Source of the DNA: Atherix ibis
Taxonomy: Eukaryota; Arthropoda; Insecta; Diptera; Athericidae
DNA: 64,000 bases
Reading direction: 5' to 3'
Assembly (NCBI GenBank): GCA_958298945.1
Contig: OY282606.1
Span: 86,807,696-86,871,695, forward strand
In this document: in pieces, positions 12,133-22,775 of the stretch
How the letters are laid out: each line of letters begins with the position of its first letter
Position numbering within the stretch: position 1 is the first letter of the stretch
Position numbers and translations under genes: made by a program
The notes under the pieces: generated by a model
Seen by the model: only the letters and a program-made list of their open reading frames with translations
Databases searched by the model: none
Told to the model about the DNA's origin: nothing

Positions 12133-12783
12133 AAACCAGATAAATTTGGCATCAAATTCAGGTTAGCTAGGGATGCAAGAAGCAAGTATCTTCTAAATGG
12201 TTTTCCCTATTTGGGCCAGGATAAAGACTGTGGATCAAATATTTCCTTGAGCCAGTTTGTTGTATGGTATATAAAATCACTGAGCCATATTTAGGTTGTG
12301 GACGAAATATTACCACAGACAATTTTTTACAAGCCTATCACTTGCAAGATGATTACGCGTGGAAAACACTTCATTGGTTGGAACAATACGAGCAAATAGA
12401 AAAGAATTGCCTAAATTTGACACGGTTTCCCATACAACTTTATAAAATGGAGGACTGCACTCTTACTATTTATAAAAGTAAGCCCAATAGAAAAGTTCTA
12501 CTATTGAGCTCAAAGCATCGAAGTGTAGAAATTGAAAAAAAAAATAAAAAAAATGTCCCGGAAACTATAATATTTTATAATAACAGTAAGTATGGAGTTG
12601 ATATTCTATAACATCTTAGATTTAGCAGTAATCAATGCTTGGGTTTTATATAAAGACGTTACTCAAGTAAAAATCTCAAGAAAAAAATTTCTTTTGCAAT
12701 TGGCAAGAAAAGAACTTTCAAGCATTTTTCTAATAAACAGAATCTTGCAAAAACGGTTGAATTATCATGTTCGTCTATGCTAA
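12133..12783 (+). pseudogene. piggyBac transposase fragment
   Basis: The family is a DDE transposase that excises precisely at TTAA. The frame opens with KPDKFGIKFRLARD and GFPYLG, continues after a frameshift at 12264 with EPYLGCGRNITTDNF, where TDNF carries one of the conserved catalytic Asp residues, and then with EDCTLTIYKSKPNRKVLLLS and ETIIFYNNSKYGVDIL. A second frame (12592-12783) has FYNILDLAVINAWVLYKDVT and ISRKKFLLQLA, typical of the C-terminal part. The block normally between GVD and FYNILD is deleted, and no N-terminal half is present. No terminal repeats were found. Confidence 0.85.
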
Positions 12784-12834
12784 ATGTAATAAAAAAAATC
12801 TGCGGAAAAATGTATTTTAAAAAAACAATATAAA

Positions 12835-14008
12835 CCACGTATATAAGCTTAAATCCGCTGTTTTTTAGACAAATAACATATGTTTTTCTCATAGAAAGCA
12901 AAAACAAATTTATTCAAAGTATTTGACCTCGCTAGCTAAACATTTTTCCCATCTCTCGGGCAATTTGTGGATAAACCACTAATCAAGTCATTTTCGAAAG
13001 TCTTCGCAATAATCGAAGTGCTGCTCAGCGAGCGCGTGGCCCATCGACGAAAACAGGTGGCAGTCGGAAGGGACCAAGTCTGGTGAATAAGCCGGGTGGG
13101 GTAGCACCTCCCAGTTGAGTGTCTCCAAGTAGTTTTGGACCATTTTTGACGTGTGCGATGGTGCGTAGTCGTAGAGGAAAATCAGCTTGTCATGTCTTTG
13201 TTGATAATCCGACCTTTTACACGCAGAGCACGGTGCAATTTGATCAGTTGTTGGTGGTAGTGGTGGGCATTGACAGTTTCACCGGGTTTCAACATCTCAT
13301 AGTAGACGATACCCTGCTGATCCAAAAAAAATGCACACATCGTAAGAAGCGATTTGATCTTGGGGAAAGTGTTGATGGTTGGCCGAGATCAACCCACGAT
13401 TTCTTGCGTTTAGGAGTCTTGAAATATATCCACTTTTCATCACCTGTCACAATCCGATGCAGGAACGAATTTCTTTTTTGTCTGGCGAGCAAGATTTCGA
13501 ATGTGTTTTGGCGTCGCTCCATCTGCCTATCGTTCAATTCATGCGGCACCCATGCTACGCAAACGCATGCAAATGGCTGGTTGAGTAACACCCAATTGCT
13601 CCGCGAGCATTTTTTGCGATTGGGTATCGTCTTCATCCAAAAGAGCCTGCAATTGATGGTCCTAAACCTTCCTAGGTCGATTTTCACGCTTCTTGTCCCA
13701 CAAGTCAAAATTGCCGTCTTTGAACCGATGAAACCAATCTCGGCATGTTGTTTCCGATAAAGCACCGATTTCTTCAAATTGAAGCAGAAAAGCAGACCTT
13801 ACCGCATATGTTCTTTTTCTGACACAAAACTAGACATGATTACCAAAGGAAAAATGTATATTGTTGTACGAAATTGCTGACAATGTGCACTGATTAATTT
13901 TGACAGATGACAAACTCATAAAAGAAAAGTATGGCGTGCCCATGGTAGCTTAATACGCTCACTCACGCCATCTATAACCAAACAGCGGATTTAAGCTTAT
14001 ACACCTGG
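12835..14008 (-). mobile_element. Mos1-like mariner, copy B
   Basis: The right end (…GCTTATACACCTGG) is followed by TA at 14009-14010. The left end CCACGTATATAAGCTTAAAT has two changes relative to CCAGGTGTATAAGC and no exact flanking TA. Length is 1,174 bp. Sequence is clearly homologous to copies A, C and D. Confidence 0.9.
12910..13837 (-). pseudogene. Mos1-like transposase, copy B
   Basis: A start ATG at 13837 and the original stop at 12910 are both present. The middle frame is good: WVPHELNDRQMERRQNTFEI, then RIVTGDEKWIYF with the first catalytic Asp intact. Frameshifts split the N-terminal domain, and another follows SPRSNRF. Part of the first helix-turn-helix and of the segment preceding WVPHEL is missing. 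The C-terminal core with the HDNA-like and SPDLAPSD-like segments lies in other frames and also carries a deletion after the GHALAEQHFD region. Confidence 0.85.
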
Positions 14009-14010
14009 TA

Positions 14011-14854
14011 TGCAAAAATTATTTTATATATTATTTTTAAAAAAAAACTTCAATTTTGGTGTTTGAGTCAAATTGACTCATTTCAGGCAAAATAGGTTTC
14101 CTCGTATACCCAATATCCGGCAATCTTGTGTTAAGATGGTCAACTAAACGGATAGTATAAAAAACTCTAATTAATTGTTTAAATAACATTAACGTTAATT
14201 TCAAAATTTATTCTTGAGATTAAAAAAAAACAAATTGTTACTGTATAAATAAGCCAATCCTACCTGCGTTGGAACATTGGAATTTGAATACAGTCGATTC
14301 AGGAACATTCTAATTACATTCGAAATCGTTTGGGTAATACAATTATTTGGACAAAAAAATTACTATTCAGCCCAAAAAAATAAGATTGTCAAATCTTGTA
14401 ATTGCTTGAACTTGCACACTTGCCAAATTCCTGCTGAAGATACCGCCATCTGTTATCCACGGTTGGTAATTAAATTATCAGCCCACATTGCAGGCGTCAT
14501 GCCAGTTAACATTAATTGAGGTGAATATTTTTTTATCATTATTTAATATTTAGATAGCTCGCAATATGTGAGTTTTGATCATTTTCCTTTCTTTATAATA
14601 CAATAAATTGTACAATTGAAACATTATCTGATGTTGTATAAGGCAATTTCGAAAATCGTACTGGTATTATTGCGTAATATTATGGTACAAAAACAATTTT
14701 TTTTGTACTCCTTACGTACTCCCTCCCACCATACGATTATTTCCAAGACAACTTATCGCCATTTAAGACAGAAGAACTTTGATTCAACCATTCCTGTCAT
14801 CAGCGTTATTTTATTCCATTAGGTATTAAAGAATTTTTTTTAAATGGCTACAAC
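14011..14854. other. Unannotated A+T-rich DNA
   Basis: No gene is recognised; the 80-residue frame at 14277-14519 shows no domain I know. Confidence 0.4.
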
Positions 14855-15037
14855 AAAACTAACCTCAAAAGGAATAGATCCTTTTGAGGTAATTTTTTAA
14901 AGAATTTTTCATCTATTTCGGTATTTAATTCGGCCATTACATGACGGACGTTGATATCTATATACTCTAAAGTTTGAAAATTGTTTGCATTAATACGAAT
15001 TTTTATATAGATTGGCGTCAAATTACCCGATCTTGTA

Positions 15038-15104
15038 GAGAACTTTTCCATTTGTCATGTTGTATGGCTTGTGTACACACAACATAACAAATGGAAAAGT
15101 TCTC
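15038..15104. repeat. 26-bp-stem inverted repeat
   Basis: Arms 15038-15063 and 15079-15104 are complementary at 25 of 26 positions around a 15-nt loop. The left arm (with GAACTTTTCCATTTGTCATG) is repeated directly at about 15144-15170. Both lie in the left part of F1 copy 3. Confidence 0.85.
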
Positions 15105-15159
15105 AAAAAAAAGTCGATTGGCGTCAAATTTTCCGATCTTGTAGGGAACTTTTCCATTT

Positions 15160-16850
15160 GTCATGTTGTGTGGCTTTTAGATATATTTCGTATTAAAATT
15201 GTCTAGCTTTGCTAAAAAAAAATGGTAGGTGATTTTGGAGCCGTAGCACTCAAAATTGACGGTGATAATCTCCGTTCTACATTTTTAAAAGAAATACGGG
15301 CCAATAGCATCTTTAAACCAAAATACACACCCCACAGCCACTTTTCGTGAATACAATAAATTTTCCGTTGCAATTTGTGGCTTTTCAAAGCCGCAAATTA
15401 TTATTTTTTGTATTAAAATTTTCTAGTTTAGCTAAAAAAATGGTTGATAATTTTGCAGCCATAGCACTCCAAATTGAGAGTGGTAATCTGCTTTCTGCAT
15501 TTTTAAAAGAAATACGGGCTAATAATATGTTTAAACCAAAATACACACCACACAGCCATTTTTTGTGAATACAATAATTTTCCTTTGCAATTTGTGGCTT
15601 TTTAAAGCCGTAAATTATTATTTTTTGTATTAAAATTTTCAAGTTTAGCTAAAAAATGGTTGATAATTCGGGGTGATAATCTGCTTTCTGCATTTTTAAA
15701 AGAAATACGGGCCAATAGCATCTTTAAACCAAAATACACACAACACATCCACTTTTCGTGTATACAAAAAATTTTCCTTTGCAATTTGTGGCTTTTCAGA
15801 GCCGCAAATTATTATTTTTCGTATTAAAATTTTCTAGTTTAGCTAGAAAAAATGGTTGGTTATTTTGGAGCCATAGCACTCCAAATTGAGAGTGATAATC
15901 TGCTTTCTGCATTTTTAAAAGAAATACGGGCTAATAATATGTTTAAACCAAAATACACACCACACAGCCACTTTTCGTGAATACAATAAATTTTCCGTTG
16001 CAATTTGTGGCTTTTCAAAGCCGCAAATTATTATTTTTTGTATTAAAATTTTCTAGTTTAGCTTAAAAATTGGTTGGTAATTTTGGAGCCATAGCACTCC
16101 AAATTAAGAGTAATAATCTGCTTTCTGCATTTTTAAAAGAAATACGGGCCAATGCATCTTTAAACCAAAATACACACCCCACAGCCACTTTTCGTGAATA
16201 CAATAAATTTTCCGTTGCAATTTGTGGCTTTTCAAAGCCGCAAATTATTATTTTTTGTATTAAAATTTTCTAGTTTAGCTAAAAAAATGGTTGATAATTT
16301 TGCAGCCATAGCACTCCAAATTGAGAGTGGTAATCTGCTTTCTGCATTTTTAAAAGAAATACGGGCTAATAATATGTTTAAACCAAAATACACACCACAC
16401 AGCCATTTTTTGTGAATACAATAATTTTCCTTTGCAATTTGTGGCTTTTTAAAGCCGTAAATTATTATTTTTTGTATTAAAATTTTCAAGTTTAGCTAAA
16501 AAATGGTTGATAATTCGGGGTGATAATCTGCTTTCTGCATTTTTAAAAGAAATACGGGCCAATAGCATCTTTAAACCAAAATACACACAACACATCCACT
16601 TTTCGTGTATACAAAAAATTTTCCTTTGCAATTTGTGGCTTTTCAGAGCCGCAAATTATTATTTTTTGTATTAAAATTTTCTAGTTTAGCTAGAAAAAAT
16701 GGTTGGTAATTTTGGAGTCATAGCACTTTAAATTGAGAGTGATAATATGCTTTCTGCATTTTTAAAAGAAATACGGGCCAATAACATTAAACCAAAATGC
16801 ACACCACACAGCCACTTTTCGTGAATACAATAAATTTTTCTTCAAAATTT
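15160..16850 (+). repeat. 218-bp satellite with 847-bp four-monomer higher-order repeat
   Basis: The landmark GAAATACGGG occurs at 15291, 15509, 15702, 15921, 16139, 16356, 16549 and 16768. Spacings are 218, 193, 219, 218, 217, 193 and 219, so every fourth interval is a shortened 193-bp monomer. Monomers four apart are 847-848 bp apart and far more alike than neighbours. About 560 bp (from 15301) recurs from 16149 with almost no change, including three chance open frames of identical translation. The monomer matches the single-copy core of F1 copies 2 and 4 (CATAGC, CAGAATT or CAAATT, AAAGAAATAC, ACCAAAATG). Confidence 0.9.
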
Positions 16851-17045
16851 GCGGGTTTTCAGAGCCTTAAATATGATAATCTTGCTTATTGAGATATTCA
16901 GCGAGCGTGAAATGAGCATAACAGGAAAATATCAGCATCCAAAAACTGTTGTTGCAGCACTTAATCTGTGTATGTTTTGTGAACTTTATGAGTATCTTAA
17001 AAATCCGCAGTGTAAAATGGCAAATATTATACAAAATGAGTAAAT

Positions 17046-18322
17046 TATTTATTTAAAAATATATTTGCCAATTGTCAAAAGATTGGACTGTACTTTCCGA
17101 GTTATAAAATGAATATCTTTATTCGGCATGTGGTCTATTCGGTGGTTGTGATACTAGCCCCCCAGCTAATAACTGCCGAGTCTTGTTAGTCACAAGCAAA
17201 TAAATTTTTTGTATGCATTGAACATCGGATTTGAACAAATGATTATTGGTGAGTTAATTTTTTGTCATAAAATACGAGTAGCCCAACATATTATAATTAT
17301 TCTAATCACATCATTATTGCATCAATTTTACGCAATATTATCAAAAATTTATTAACTGTTGACTGTTAGGCGTTAACATTTTCCCTTTTACTCTGTATAC
17401 GCTGTCATGTTAATGACTTTGAAAATACGACATGACCATGCAACAATGGCAAAAAAGTATTTCATTAGGAGACGGTGTCTGTGAATAAATAAATAAATTA
17501 AAATAATAAAATTTATACTCGATTTCAATATGGAGTGCACTCATTTAATTTGGCGAGACAGTCAATCGTTATTTGCAGTTCAATAATATCATCGTCGATA
17601 ATATTATCGTTTTGGCCGACATCAATGTTAATATCGACGACGTTGATTTTGTCGCCTGTCTTCAATCAACTGCTTTCGAAACTATTACAATTGATATGAC
17701 TGCTCAGAATTTGCATTTATTAGTTTTATTCACCCACTTATCAATTAATTGCGAATGATCTTAACTATCGTTCTTTAAATGAGATGAACTCTATTAAAAA
17801 TTAATATGAGCAGAAGTTTTTAAATAAATTGAATATGAAGGTGATAAATACGTTTACGTTTCTTGGTGGTAAGTTAATCAAAAACGTAAAAAAAACAAAG
17901 CATAATTGAAAATTGCAACAAGCACTTGTGTAGTCTCAAGCATGGCCAATTGAATTGCTTATCACTTTAGCTAATTTCAAGCAGCCGTTGCTTAAAATTA
18001 ATTGAACATTCTAAAAATATTAACCACTAATCTTAATTATTATTTCTAATAATTTAAACAAAAGAGATTTATTTATACAAAATTCCCAAGCAAGAGTAAT
18101 GAGCTATTAATTTTGTAGTTTGAAAAGTATAACAGCGCTCTTATTTGACAGCTGTCAAACTAAATAATCAGTAAGTATAAAATTTCATATTACGGATTGC
18201 TTAACTAACAAAAAATGCGTTCGAATTATAAAAAAATTCTACAAAAAAGTAGACTGTTTCGCTTTTCTCGAACAAAATTTTCTACAAGCAAGGGAGTCTC
18301 TTTTCATAGTCGGTGGCCATAA
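17046..18322. other. Unannotated A+T-rich DNA
   Basis: No gene is recognised. A minus-strand open stretch near 17535-17690 has a plausible but unrecognised translation. A TTGACAGCTGTCAA palindrome lies at about 18150-18163. Confidence 0.35.
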
Positions 18323-18869
18323 TACAGGGTGTGGCTTATGTTCGATGTCGTTTTTTTTTAAAATAACTTTTAAATGATAAATATAATTTTATAATTTGTA
18401 CTTTATTGATTTATTATATGGTCTTTAACATTATATATGGAATATAATATTTGTCAAATGACAGTCTCTGGCCACGGCGCAAAGGCGAGCTCTTTTATGC
18501 ACATTTTTGCAGACTTCTGGTGTTATTTCAGCAATTTCGTTTCAAATGTTTTCTTCATGTACCCTTGCACAAAGAAATTGCGAGGTTTCTAAGTAGGGGA
18601 TCATGGGGGCCGCTCGATATCACTACTTTTTGATATTATTCGGCAGGGAAAAATTTCTCTCAACATTTGCATTGCAGCATAAGCTGCGTGTGATATGGTA
18701 CCGTCTTGTTGGAACCACATATTCTGTAGGCCTAACTGATCCAATTCGGGTAGAAGAAAGTTTTCCAACATGTCCCGATAGTGGTCACCAGTAACTGTTA
18801 CAGCTTTACCTCCAGCATCCTCGAAGAAATATGGCCCAATGATGCCGCCGACCCAAACAGTTACTCTAC

Positions 18870-19274
18870 GAGGCTGTAGAGGTCTTTGGTATATCAGTTG
18901 AGGGTTTTCACTGCTTCAAAAGCGGCTTTTCGGTTTATTAACAAAGCGATTAGGGTGTAGTGGTCTTTGGTATATCAGTTGAGGGTTTTCACTACCTCAA
19001 TACCGGCCATTCTATTTATTAACAAAGCCACGAGGGTGTAGTGGTCATCGATGTATCAGTTGAGGGTTTTCGGTACCTCAATAGTGGCTATTCTGTTCAT
19101 TAACAAAGCCACTAGGGTGTAGTAGTCTTTGGTATATCAGTTGATGGTTTTCACTACCTCAATAACGGCTATTCTGTTTATTAATAAATCCATGAGGGTG
19201 TAGTTGTCTTCGATGTATCAGTTGAGGGTTTTCAGTATCTCAATAGTGGCTATTCTGTTTATTAACAAAGCCAG
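18870..19274 (-). repeat. Five in-frame 81-bp tandem repeats inside a transposase
   Basis: The TATATCAG or TGTATCAG landmark occurs at 18890, 18971, 19052, 19133 and 19214, exactly 81 bp apart each time. Each unit encodes the same 27-residue stretch just after the first catalytic Asp. Units have diverged by several substitutions each, so the amplification is not very recent. Confidence 0.9.
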
Positions 19275-19551
19275 CCAAGTCGAAGTGTGCTTCGTCGCTT
19301 ATAATGGTTTTTTGCTAAAAATGGTGGTCATATATAACGAGCTGTAAAACTCGAAATCTCCGGTCTCACCACCATTTATGGTTATTTACCTGCAGCTATA
19401 CGGGTAGAAAAATGAATCTATTTTGAAAATTTTTAAGAAACATGATGGAGATATTCTCATTTATCTTGCACGGCGTCGATGAGTGGTACCCGATGAGAGG
19501 TACCCGAACATTCAGCAATACTCTGCCTCATTACATCAATCTATCCAGATG

Positions 19552-20541
19552 GTTTTTTTTTTAAGTTTAGATTAATGAGGTACAGGGGGAAACCTTCAAA
19601 AGGTACTCGCCTGGAAGACCTTCTACCTGCCAGGCGAGTTATGCGGGATTTTTACCTCCCTAAAACCTACCTGTACCTCTACCCTTGCTCCCGGAACGAT
19701 GGTTCCCCGGCGGCACTCTTTGTTAATACTACTTCGCCGGGGCGTTCTTATTTGATATTACTACTGTCCCGATATTATGACTATGTTTTCTGGACTGATG
19801 GAACGGTCCAAATTTTTTTCCAGATCTGACCGTGTCCCCTCGTAGAAGGGGCATTGGAAGAATACGTGTTCTACATCTTCGATCACATCGCGGCAGTAAT
19901 GACAGTTTGGGGAGTCAGTTCTCTTGAATCTTGCCAAGTATGCCCGAAAGCATCCATGCCCAGTCAAGAGTTGGGTGATGTAATACCCGACTTATCCGTG
20001 CACGCGAGTGACCTATTTGGGTCTCTCCTCTTCACAGAGGACCTTTCACTGCTGTTCCTTCTTCCTACGGTGTTGGCGTTCACGCTCTCCTGCCAGGATG
20101 TCGATGGGTGGGCATGATGGCACGACGTTGACCGCATCGTGTGATACCGTTCGGTATGCTGACGCTACTCTGATCTCTGAGAGCCGCTGGACTGATGACA
20201 TTGTCTTGCCCGATATTGGGCATTATTCGTGAAAACGCGCCCTGTACTGCTGATGCAATTCTGCTGACGCTGGAGATGTGCTCCTTGTAGTTGAGTCTGG
20301 CATCCAAGACCACTCCTAGATACCGGATGTAGGGTAGCGAGTGGATGTCGTGGTCGCCTACTCTTATGGTGATGGTCTCCATTTTCTTCTGGCTACTCAC
20401 AAGGAGTGTCTCGGTCTTATTTTTCGCCAAAGACAGGTCTGCCGATGTCATCCACTGTCTTATCCTCCGGATGGTGGTGGAGAATGCGGCTTCCAGTTCC
20501 TCCATGTGTTTGGCTACAAAGACAATTGCTACGTCGTCCGT
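19552..20541 (-). mobile_element. 5'-truncated R1/LOA-like LINE insertion with target duplication
   Basis: The 13-bp direct repeat ATCTATCCAGATG flanks it (19539-19551 and 20542-20554). A poly-T run (19553-19562) at the left is the poly-A tail of a minus-strand LINE. The coding part (20080-20505) has KNKTETLLVSSQK, IRVGDHDIH and IRYLGVVLDARLNYKEHI, typical of the thumb region after the reverse transcriptase of R1- or Jockey-like LINEs. A second frame (19761-19967) has MTGHGCFRAYLARF followed by a C-x2-C-x8-H-x4-C knuckle (CHYC, H, C), the usual C-terminal zinc knuckle. Only the 3' third of a LINE is present, with a frameshift between the two blocks. Confidence 0.85.
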
Positions 20542-21039
20542 ATCTATCCAGATGTGCGTTAGCTTAATTGTTGCCCAGTCTTTGCTTTATCTCCCAATAT
20601 ATGCATATTTTTAAAATTATTCATTAAACGTTGAATGGTTGACTTACTCCACATATGATGAACACCAAAAAAGTTAAATAAAATGTTATTAAAATTATTA
20701 TCTACCAAACTCTGTTCAGTTAATTGAACAATAATTTAAATAAAATTTTATTAAAATTATTATCGACCAATCTCTGCAATTGTCAAATGCCAACAGACAA
20801 ATGTCATTCAAACCAAAATGGCGGACAAACAAAATCCACTTTAAACATAAAAAGCCTCACTAAAAAAGCAAAATTGCCAGATATACGGTAAAAGACTAAG
20901 TTAACGATTATCCAATTTACATTTTGGAAAGTAAAATTCAATAAACATATTAAAATATTAATTTTGTTTAAAATTAATATTTTATTTCATTTTATTATAT
21001 TAATTATAAAATTATGAAAATAATTTCCATAAAGCTTTT

Positions 21040-21610
21040 TACAGGACTTTATTCTTTAGATGTAATTTTTTATAATGTTTTTGCACATTCCGGATTTTAG
21101 TTTTTAAATGCTCTAAGGTATGATTTTTTTTTGTATAATCATGAGATGTCAAATCGCATGATCTTAAGAGACCAATTGACATCACTTTTTGCCTAATAAA
21201 ACCAAAATTTTTTAGGCTGTATGACTTGTGATACCGTTTTATTAAAATTACATATAGTTTAGATTGAAATTTTTGAGTTTAAGTGAAAAAAAATTGATAA
21301 TCTTTTGGACATAGCGATCAGAATTTAGGGTTACGGTATGTTCTTCTTCGTTTTCAAAGAAATACCGGCCTTCAGACCAAAATGCTACTTTTCGCAGATA
21401 CAATGGCTTTTCTACAGCTGTTTGCATATTTTCAATGCCTTATTTATTAATTCAATTCTATTTATTAAAATATCTACTGAGCATGGAATGAGTCTAATCG
21501 CTGAAGAAAGTTTTGCCCTCTTAACATAAATTATGCAACATGGCTATGGAAAAATGTGAGACGCATTCATTATTCAGCAATTAAAATGGCAAATAATAAT
21601 TTTTTTTGAT
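21040..21610 (+). repeat. Dispersed repeat F1, copy 4
   Basis: It begins TTTTTACAGGACTTTATTCT then TTAGATGTAATTTTTT and has AAATCGCATGATCTTAAGAG, CTTGTGATACCGTTTTATTA, CATAGCGATCAGAATT, AAAGAAATACCGGCC, ACCAAAATG and TTCGCAGATACAATGGCTTT. The right end shares GAGCATGGAATGAG and AAAATGGCAAATA with copy 3. It is a good single-copy reference for the family. Confidence 0.7.
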
Positions 21611-22775
21611 TGATAAATATAATTAACAACAAGTCAAGTAAGAAGTCTTGTTTCTGAAATTTAATTCGTCCTGAAAATATGCCCAAGATAAATTTTTAAA
21701 AAAAAGTTTCCCAAATTCAATGCTCTATTTTTATTTATGGTAAAATTTTTTTTTATAATTTTTAAAGAATAAGGAACAATTTTCACTATAGCACTGAATT
21801 AATTAACTTTCATCAATTTCACAGTCAACATTTTAATTTAACTAAAACAAAGTAAAAATTATTTGTGCATTTTTTATGGTATCGCATAAAAAAAAAACGT
21901 ATTCAATTTGATTTTCTTTGAAAAATTGTGAACTGACAAAAATACTCTTTTGTTCCTAATCCTCTATTGCGACAAAGTGAAATTCCTTTTGCTGTCAAGG
22001 CTCATAGTCGTTATTCTTTGAGTGGACATGGAATTTGCTGTTAAACTTTATCCAACTGTGACATGACAACATTGAAAATCTTCCATGTACATGGTTAAAC
22101 TATTCAACAAATATGCTTTAACCATAAAAAGTCTGCGTATACTTTTTCCAAAAGGATAACCTTTCATAATCTCGACATTTATAACTTTAATTCTTGATAG
22201 AAAATTTGTTCGGATATTTATGACTGAATATAGAGCTTAGCAAGTTGGCATTTCTTTCCTTGAAATAATCCTTTATCTGTACTTGGAGCTTTAGATAAAT
22301 ATTTTCATAACCATATGTTTCTGGTTGTTAGAAGGTTGTTATAGTTATTATAGACTTTATTTACAACTTCTGCTTAACTTAATGTATTAATATTTATTGC
22401 CGGATTGTACGTTTTGTTGTTTTTTGTTGTATCTAATTTAATTTAGTATACATTTAACTTACTCATAGTTTAGATAGTATATATAATCATGCAGGAGTCT
22501 AAAGTTTTGTTAGTGAGGGGAAATATTTATCAATTTATGGATTCGAAAAGTACAACCTCACCAATAGGAACTTTTTTTTATAATAATGTTGCACTTTATG
22601 GGCCGAAAGCATCATTGGTTCGTATTTTTTTCAAAGATGACGCTGGTGCTTATAAAATATAGGCCATTTTATTTTTTTTGTTTATAAATGGTAAAGTCTT
22701 TATAATATATTTCAATAACTAACAACTGCATTTCTATACAAAATATGTATTTTATTTATGATTTAAAAATAGAAG
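21611..22775. other. Unannotated A+T-rich DNA
   Basis: No gene or known repeat is recognised. Confidence 0.4.

Larger units (their letters stand above)
14855..17045 (+). repeat. Dispersed repeat F1, copy 3, with internal satellite
   Basis: It opens with an ATCCTTTTGAGGTAATTTTT block like copy 6 and continues with a GCATTAATACGAATTTTTAT block also seen in copy 5. The core is expanded into a satellite (about 15160-16850). The right flank (GAGCGTGAAATGAGCATAAC, TCAGCATCC, AAAATGGCAAATATT) matches the right flanks of copies 2 and 4. A perfect 12-bp hairpin (14862-14873 with 14879-14890) sits at the left edge. Confidence 0.65.
18440..20690 (-). pseudogene. DD41D-like transposase, interrupted and internally amplified
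   Basis: From the N-terminal side (right), STIQRLMNNFK at about 20625-20665 is the helix-turn-helix recognition region. The LINE insertion follows, then VMRQSIAE-like sequence at 19500-19540. The first catalytic motif IISDEAHFDLAGFVNK is at about 19258-19305. Directly after it, a 27-codon block (GFVNK, NGRY, GSENPQLIYQRPL) is repeated five times. Then come AVTVTGDHYRDMLENFL, FQQDGTISHAA with the second Asp, and a degraded SDIERPP region with frameshifts where the third acidic residue should be. Stops occur throughout. Confidence 0.75.
18325..20860 (-). mobile_element. Second DD41D-like element, split by a LINE
   Basis: The left edge CAGGGTGTGGCTTATGTT follows TA at 18323-18324. A degenerate partner (reverse complement GTGAGGCTTTTTATGTT) ends at about 20860 before TA. 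Excluding the 990-bp LINE at 19552-20541 the element is about 1.5 kb, still lengthened by internal repeats. The right boundary is approximate. Confidence 0.6.

Noticed and set aside
15347..16631. Pairs of identical open frames (73, 85 and 60 residues)
   Set aside because: Identity comes from the 847-bp higher-order repeat; frames on both strands are equally open, so there is no coding signal.
17530..17760. Coding-like stretch on the minus strand
   Set aside because: Translation looks plausible over about 45 residues but the A+T-rich sequence is repetitive (ATAATAT/TCGTCG) and no family is recognised.
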